From the NCBI RefSeq assembly GCF_004795835.1, contig NZ_CP039249.1:864501-928500 (forward strand): a stretch of 64,000 nucleotides of DNA. The letters are read 5' to 3'. Positions 59,169 through 64,000 of the stretch are shown piece by piece (the stretch's first letter is position 1; every line of letters begins with the position of its first letter). A model generated the notes under the pieces. The model had not been told where the DNA came from. It was given only the letters and a program-made list of their open reading frames with translations, and made no database searches. Both the position numbers and the translations under genes were made by a program. This DNA comes from Sphingomonas sp. PAMC26645. Its GTDB lineage: Bacteria; Pseudomonadota; Alphaproteobacteria; Sphingomonadales; Sphingomonadaceae.

Positions 59169-61110
59169 CCGGGTGACGTGCGAGGATCGTCGCCAGCGCA
59201 GCCTGTGCGCCGGCCGGCGTGAAGTGCGAATGATCGAAGTGTAGCGGCGTGCCATCGGCGGTGGTCAGGCGGCAGGTCGTGCCGCTGCACTCCGTGTCGA
59301 TGGCAGAGGCGTAGTCGGCGCCCGCTGCGCGGACCGGCCCGGCCATCGCGCGATCTAGCGCGATACGGTCGGGCAGGCGAAAACGATCCGCGAGCGTCGG
59401 TTCGCCGTCCGCGTCCGATCGCACGATCAAGGTCGGCAGGTCCGCGTCGTATTCGACGGAGGGCCCGATCACCAAGACCCGCGCGCCACGCGCCCGCAGC
59501 CAGCGGATCGTGTCGAGCAACGCCGGCTGTTCGAAGTCTAGCCACCGTGCGGAGAGCACGATCGTATCGATCCTCGCGAAATCCAGCGTGCCGAACGCGG
59601 CGTCCATCGTCGTGCGACAGGTCGGCAGGCCTTTCCCGTGCAGCAGCGGCCGACAGCCCGCCGCAGTCACCTGGATGATGTTCGCCCCTGGCAGCAGCGT
59701 GTGCAGCGCTTGCGAGAAATGCGCGCCGTGGCTGTCGCCGAACAGCGCGATGTTGGGCTTGGTCGCCGACAATCGGAGGCAGTCGGGCGAGAAGCCGCGG
59801 CCCGTCGGCAGGACGAAGCAGCGATCCGTGCTGAATTGCCGTTTGCCCGCCTCCGTCGAGTCCCAGCCGAGATAGCTGGCGGCCAGCGCCTGACGCGGCG
59901 AGAGTGGCCGAATGTCGTCGGCCCTGGCGGCGATCGTCAGCCCGGCAATCGCCATTGCCGCGAGCAGCACGACCGCGACGGCGTGCGGGACGAGTCCCGA
60001 TCCGCTGCGCCAGCGCCGGCTTGCCGGACGTTCGATCAGCGCAAAGCTCAGCCATGCCGCAGTGAGCGAGGCACAAAGCAGCCCGACAGTCTCGACCGGC
60101 GCGAGCGTCGAGCCGTGGCGGATCTGGTAGAAGGCGATGATCGGGCGATGCCAGAGATACACCGAATAGGAGATCAGTCCGACCGTCCGCAGCGGCCACG
60201 CCCCGAGCAGTCGTGCCGTCGGGCCCTCGCCGCCGTACGCCAGCAGCACCGCGGCCGCGATCGCGGGGGGCAGCGCGAAGGGAACGGGAAACGGCCAGCC
60301 GCTGCTGATCGCGATGCAGCTCGCGGCGATCACTGCGATGGCGAGGATGCACAGGGTTGCCCGGATCGAGCGGTTCGCGATCGTCGGTACGGCGCCAAGC
60401 GCGACCAGCGCGCCAAGCGACAATTCCCAGATTCGCGCGGGCAGCAGGAAGAACGCGGCGGAAGGGTAGGTCGTCGCCACCCACCCGCCGACCGCAAACG
60501 AGACAAGCGCCAGGCCGGCAATCACTTGCGCGAGACGTTGGCGCGATAGCCTCCGGAGCGACCACAACAACACCGGGTAGAGCAGGTAGAATTGCTCCTC
60601 CACCGCGAGCGACCAGGTATGGACAAGCGGCTTGGCGTCGGACGCCGCCGCGAAATAGTCCGAGGTCAGGTAGAAATAGAAATTCGACCCGAACACGCTG
60701 GTCGCCGCCGCGCTGCGTCCGAGATCGCGCAACTGGTTGGGCAGCAGGAGCATGCAGCCGATCGCGAGCGTGACGGTCATCATCACGAGCAGCGCAGGCA
60801 GGATGCGGACGATCCGGTGGCGATAGAAGCGCGCGATCGAGAAGCGTTCCTCGGCGATATCGCGCACCATGATCGCGGTGATGAGGAAGCCGGAGATCAC
60901 GAAGAAGATGTCGACCCCGACGAACCCGCCCCGCAACTTGGTTACACCGCAGTGCAGGAGCAGGATGGGCAGGATCGCAAGCGCCCGCAGCCCGTCGATA
61001 TCCGGCCGATAGCGGAGCGCGCGTCCGTCCTGCGGCGCCGACGTTCGCGTGCCTGCGTGCGCGGCCGATCCTGTCGCTATGCTCTCGCTCACTTGTACCG
61101 ACGCCCCCAC
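59152..61110 (-). CDS. OafA/YrhL-type acyltransferase with C-terminal SGNH domain
   Basis: Membrane O-acyltransferase of 652 residues that acetylates cell-surface sugars. The N-terminal acyltransferase-3 part (to about residue 400) has the starting YRPDIDGLRALAILPILLLH, FFVISGFLI, and about ten helices. The C-terminal periplasmic SGNH part has NIALFGDSHGAHFSQ and the catalytic Asp/His in FDHSHFTPAG. Convergent overlap of 17 bases with the polymerase gene; divergent from GT4. Confidence 0.93.
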   Translation of the reverse strand: MGASVQVSESIATGSAAHAGTRTSAPQDGRALRYRPDIDGLRALAILPILLLHCGVTKLRGGFVGVDIFFVISGFLITAIMVRDIAEERFSIARFYRHRIVRILPALLVMMTVTLAIGCMLLLPNQLRDLGRSAAATSVFGSNFYFYLTSDYFAAASDAKPLVHTWSLAVEEQFYLLYPVLLWSLRRLSRQRLAQVIAGLALVSFAVGGWVATTYPSAAFFLLPARIWELSLGALVALGAVPTIANRSIRATLCILAIAVIAASCIAISSGWPFPVPFALPPAIAAAVLLAYGGEGPTARLLGAWPLRTVGLISYSVYLWHRPIIAFYQIRHGSTLAPVETVGLLCASLTAAWLSFALIERPASRRWRSGSGLVPHAVAVVLLAAMAIAGLTIAARADDIRPLSPRQALAASYLGWDSTEAGKRQFSTDRCFVLPTGRGFSPDCLRLSATKPNIALFGDSHGAHFSQALHTLLPGANIIQVTAAGCRPLLHGKGLPTCRTTMDAAFGTLDFARIDTIVLSARWLDFEQPALLDTIRWLRARGARVLVIGPSVEYDADLPTLIVRSDADGEPTLADRFRLPDRIALDRAMAGPVRAAGADYASAIDTECSGTTCRLTTADGTPLHFDHSHFTPAGAQAALATILARHPVIRPR

Positions 61111-61215
61111 TTGCGCCGTCGGTCTATAGCGGGTGGCGGCATGCTGCTAGGGCCGGCATGGACGCGCCTGCCGGGCGTTGCTACGCGCAGACGGCGGCGG
61201 GGGGCGGATCATCTG

Positions 61216-62388
61216 GTGACGGGTACGAACGACGAGCCTTCGCAAGCGGCGGGTGCGCCGCGCCTTCGGGTGATGCACGTCATCACGCATCTCGACATGG
61301 GCGGCGCCGAGAATGTCGCGCTGGGGTTGATCGATGCCTTGCGCGACCGGGTCGAGTTCTCGTTGTTCGCGGTGCTGCGCCAGTCGCCGCTGAGCAAGGT
61401 CGGGCAGGACATGGCCGATCGGCTGGCGCGCTGGCACGTGCCGTTCCGGTTCGGCACCGAGCGCGGGTTCAAGTCGGGCGGCGTGGTCTTCGCGGCGCGG
61501 TCGCTCGCGCGCGCGGTTGCCGAGCAGCGACCCGACCTGATCCATGTCCATACCGAGATTCCGGAACTAACGCTGGCGGTGGCGGGGTTGATCTCGCGCC
61601 GCGTCCGCCGCAAGCCGTTGCTGCGTACCGTCCACAATAGCGAGTTGTGGATCGCCTGGGGCGGCATCGGCCGATGGGTGACGCAACGGCTGGCCAAGGG
61701 CGACGCGGTGGCGGTGTCGCGTAACGCCGCCAACGCTGACGCGGCGATCGTCACGCGCGGGCGCCGACCGCTCGCCGACGTCATCTATAACGGCGTGTCG
61801 CCACCGGCGACTTCTCCGATCGGGCGGGAAGAGGGCCCGGTACGCCTGTTGTTCGCGGGGCGGCTCGTTCATCAGAAGGGCGCCGACCTGTTGCCTGCTA
61901 TCCTCCGAGAGGCTCATACCCGCACGCCGCGCCGTGACGTCGTGGTGACGATCGCCGGCTCTGGCGCGATGCGAGACTCGGTGGCGCAAGGATTAGCGGA
62001 GGGCCTGGAGGACTGGGACGTCGGGATGACCGCGCCGATCGAGCGGCTCTCCGAACGCCTGCAGGAGTATGATGCGGTCCTGCTGCCGTCACGGTTCGAG
62101 GGGTTTGCGCTGCTCCCGCTCGAGGTGCTGATGGCAGGCGTCGCGCTCGTGACGACCGACGCTCCAGGCCTCGATGAAGCGATCCCGGCTGACTATCCGT
62201 TCAAGGCCGCGGTCGACGACGTCGCGGGAATCGGCGCGCAACTGGCGGCGGTGATCGACGATCCGGCGACCGCACGCGTCACCGCGGCACGCTACGGCGC
62301 AGACCTCGCCCACAGCTTCAGCCCGGAGGCGATGGCGTCCGCGTATCTGGCACGCTATCGCTCGCGTGGGGATACGGGGGCAGAGTGA
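61216..62388 (+). CDS. Glycosyltransferase family 4 protein
   Basis: GT-B fold glycosyltransferase of 390 residues: N-terminal LRVMHVITHLDMGGAENVAL, DLIHVHTEIPE, the donor-binding LLFAGRLVHQKGADLLPA, and the EX7E motif in SRFEGFALLPLEVLMAG. It adds a sugar to a lipid-linked intermediate in the cytoplasm. The GTG at 61216 is preferred because it starts shortly before the conserved segment; an ATG at 61141 would leave only 30 bases to the divergent gene. Confidence 0.9.
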   Translation: MTGTNDEPSQAAGAPRLRVMHVITHLDMGGAENVALGLIDALRDRVEFSLFAVLRQSPLSKVGQDMADRLARWHVPFRFGTERGFKSGGVVFAARSLARAVAEQRPDLIHVHTEIPELTLAVAGLISRRVRRKPLLRTVHNSELWIAWGGIGRWVTQRLAKGDAVAVSRNAANADAAIVTRGRRPLADVIYNGVSPPATSPIGREEGPVRLLFAGRLVHQKGADLLPAILREAHTRTPRRDVVVTIAGSGAMRDSVAQGLAEGLEDWDVGMTAPIERLSERLQEYDAVLLPSRFEGFALLPLEVLMAGVALVTTDAPGLDEAIPADYPFKAAVDDVAGIGAQLAAVIDDPATARVTAARYGADLAHSFSPEAMASAYLARYRSRGDTGAE

Positions 62389-63395
62389 CGGTCGCAGTCG
62401 GGATCAAGGCGCTGAACGAGGAGGCGTATATCGACGCCGCGATCGGCAGCGCGCGCGCGGCGCTCGACCGCGTCGGTGGCGGGCTAGTCGTGCTCGCGGA
62501 CAGCGGATCGTCCGACGCGACGATAGAGCTGGCGCAGGCGTATCCCGGCACGCGGATCGCGCAGCTTGCCGATCCTGCCGAGCGGTCCTGCGGCACGGGG
62601 GCACAGCTCGCATTCCAGGCCGCGTCCGAGACACCCGGCGTCCAGTATTTCTACCTGCTCGACGGCGACATGGTCCTCGACCCGCACTTCCTCGAAGCAG
62701 GCATCGCGTTCCTCGAGGCGAACCCCCGCCACGCCGCGGTCGGAGGCCGCGTGCGCGAGGTCAACACCGACAGCATCGAGTTCGAACTCCGTGCGCGCAA
62801 CGATCGCGTTAAGGGAAGCGCGGTGGCGGGCGATGTCGACCGCCTCGATTGCGGCGGTCTGTACCGCGTCGCCGCGGTGCAGCGCGTCGGGCATTTCGCC
62901 GACCGCAACCTCCACGCGTTCGAGGAATACGAGCTCGGCGCCCGGTTGCGCGCTGACGGCTGGCGACTGGCGCGGATCGACGTGCCCGCGGTCGAGCATC
63001 ACGGCCATGCGACCGGCGGCTACCAGCTGATGTGGCGACGGTTGCGCACCGGCTATGCCGGAGGGCCGGGCGAAGTGATCCGCGCCGCCTGGGGCCGCCC
63101 GCACTGGTCGCAGGTCCTGCGCGGGTTCGCCCAGTTGCGCTACAGCGTGATCGTCTATGGCTGGTGGTTGGCGATGCTCGTCGCACTCGCGATGGGCCAG
63201 AGGATCGCCTTGCTCGCGATCCTGCTGCTGCCCTTGGCGTTCCTGACGATGCGCCGCCGGAGCTTGCGAGTCGGGATCTACTCGCTGGTGACATGGAACG
63301 TGATCGCGATCGGCATGCTTCAGGGCCTCGTCCGCGTGCGCCGCCCCGCCGGTGCGCCCGTTGCCGCGCGCGACCTGTCCGCGCCGGGGCGATGA
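62385..63395 (+). CDS. Glycosyltransferase family 2 protein, membrane-associated
   Basis: GT-A fold enzyme of 336 residues: VGIKALNEEAYIDAAIGSAR, ADSGSSDAT, the metal-binding YLLDGDMVLDP, then acceptor-side FADRNLHAFEEYELGARLRA. The C-terminal about 80 residues hold two or three membrane helices (GWWLAMLVALAMG, LLAILLLPLAFLTM). GTG 62385 overlaps the GT4 stop (GTGA), and the stop overlaps the flippase start (ATGA). Confidence 0.9.
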   Translation: MTVAVGIKALNEEAYIDAAIGSARAALDRVGGGLVVLADSGSSDATIELAQAYPGTRIAQLADPAERSCGTGAQLAFQAASETPGVQYFYLLDGDMVLDPHFLEAGIAFLEANPRHAAVGGRVREVNTDSIEFELRARNDRVKGSAVAGDVDRLDCGGLYRVAAVQRVGHFADRNLHAFEEYELGARLRADGWRLARIDVPAVEHHGHATGGYQLMWRRLRTGYAGGPGEVIRAAWGRPHWSQVLRGFAQLRYSVIVYGWWLAMLVALAMGQRIALLAILLLPLAFLTMRRRSLRVGIYSLVTWNVIAIGMLQGLVRVRRPAGAPVAARDLSAPGR

Positions 63396-64000
63396 GCACC
63401 GCGTCCGGCTATCTCGGCAAGTTCGTCTGGACCGCGGGCACCTTCGTCGTGTCCGCCGGGCTGAAGTTCGGGCTCAACATCGTCCTCGCTTATCTCCTCG
63501 CGCCGGAGATCCTTGGCGTGATGGTGGTCGTCAACGCGATCCGGCTCGGCGTCGAATTGCTCACCGATGTCGGGATCGAGCAGAACATCATCCACCACCG
63601 CGACGGGCTCGACCGCCAGTTCCGCGACACCGCCTGGACGCTGCAACTGCTGCGCGGCGTGCTGTTGAGCCTGGTCTTCCTGATCGCCGCGCCGTTCCTC
63701 GCGCACGCCTACGGCATCGATGTCCGCATCTTCCTGGTCGCCGCGCTGTCGCCGATGATCGGTGGCGCGCACTCGACCGCGATCTTCGTGCTGGTCAAGC
63801 AGATGGAGGTCCGCCGCCGCAACCTGTTCGAACTGTCGTGCGAGGCGCTGGCGTTCGCGGTGCAGGTCGCGCTGGCGGCATGGCTACGCTCGGTCTGGGC
63901 GCCGGTCATCGGCCTCGTCCTCGCGGTCGCGATCCGCTCGGCGCTGAGCTATCTGCTGCCCGACCCCGGCCAGCGCCTCCGCTTCGACCGCGAAATCGTC
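63392..64000 (+). CDS. Polysaccharide flippase (Wzx/MATE-like), 3' end outside window
   Basis: Open from ATG 63392 (overlapping the GT2 stop) to the window end without a stop: 203 residues seen. MSTASGYLGKFVWTAGTFVV and GLKFGLNIVLAYLLAPEILG match the N-terminus of oligosaccharide flippases (LPxG-like start of the RfbX/Wzx group); five hydrophobic helices are visible. It would move lipid-linked repeat units across the inner membrane for the polymerase at 57687. Confidence 0.88.
   Translation, partial: MSTASGYLGKFVWTAGTFVVSAGLKFGLNIVLAYLLAPEILGVMVVVNAIRLGVELLTDVGIEQNIIHHRDGLDRQFRDTAWTLQLLRGVLLSLVFLIAAPFLAHAYGIDVRIFLVAALSPMIGGAHSTAIFVLVKQMEVRRRNLFELSCEALAFAVQVALAAWLRSVWAPVIGLVLAVAIRSALSYLLPDPGQRLRFDREIV

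Overview
The window is GC-rich, tightly packed DNA that looks like a chromosome segment of a sphingomonad-type alphaproteobacterium. The signs are TonB-dependent receptors, many ATGA/GTGA/TGATG gene overlaps, a fliC-fliA-flhA-flg layout typical of Sphingomonadales, a MucR/Ros regulator and dispersed GC-rich palindromic repeats. Genus assignment is an inference from gene content only.

Positions 1-14.8 kb are accessory and partly decayed. They hold the 3' part of a TonB-dependent receptor, a phospholipase C/acid phosphatase pair whose first gene has a one-base frameshift in a G9 tract, a receptor gene cut down to its C-terminal barrel, an amidohydrolase-SDR operon with a divergent LysR regulator, and an SDR/TetR divergent pair around a perfect palindrome. 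After a 1.2-kb stretch with only gene remnants come small overlapping genes, an extra lysA, TspO, a DCC oxidoreductase and a DUF427 gene broken by an in-frame TAG. Five broken genes lie in this part and none was found in the rest.

Positions 15-20.3 kb are housekeeping: a TlpA-like thioredoxin divergent from argH (the start codons overlap), then argH, a small lipoprotein, lysA, a siroheme-synthase-like gene and a CorA-like transporter, nearly all overlapping.

Positions 20.4-56.8 kb are a nearly complete flagellar regulon: fliDS, fliKLMNOPQR-flhB, a sigma-54 activator with fliEFGHIJ, two flagellins, fliA, flhA, a transglycosylase, flgMN, flgA with a small second stator pair, flgBCDEFGHIJKL and a canonical motAB. 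The control logic can be read from the DNA. Four sites match a sigma-54 promoter (GG-N10-GC; fliK, transglycosylase-flhA-fliA, motA2-motB2-flgA, flgB) and four match a sigma-28 promoter (TWAA...-N11-GCCGTT; fliC1, fliC2, flgM, fliD). This suggests the order: activator plus RpoN switches on basal body, hook and FliA; FliA, held by FlgM until hook completion, switches on flagellins, cap and flgMN. Several palindromic repeats have landed between or inside flagellar genes.

Positions 56.8-64 kb carry a MucR-family regulator facing the motor operon, then surface-polysaccharide genes: an O-antigen ligase/polymerase-like protein, an OafA-type acyltransferase, GT4 and GT2 glycosyltransferases and the 5' part of a flippase that runs off the window. 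MucR proteins often link motility and exopolysaccharide, so its position between the two is suggestive. No rRNA, tRNA, CRISPR array, transposase or integrase was recognised.
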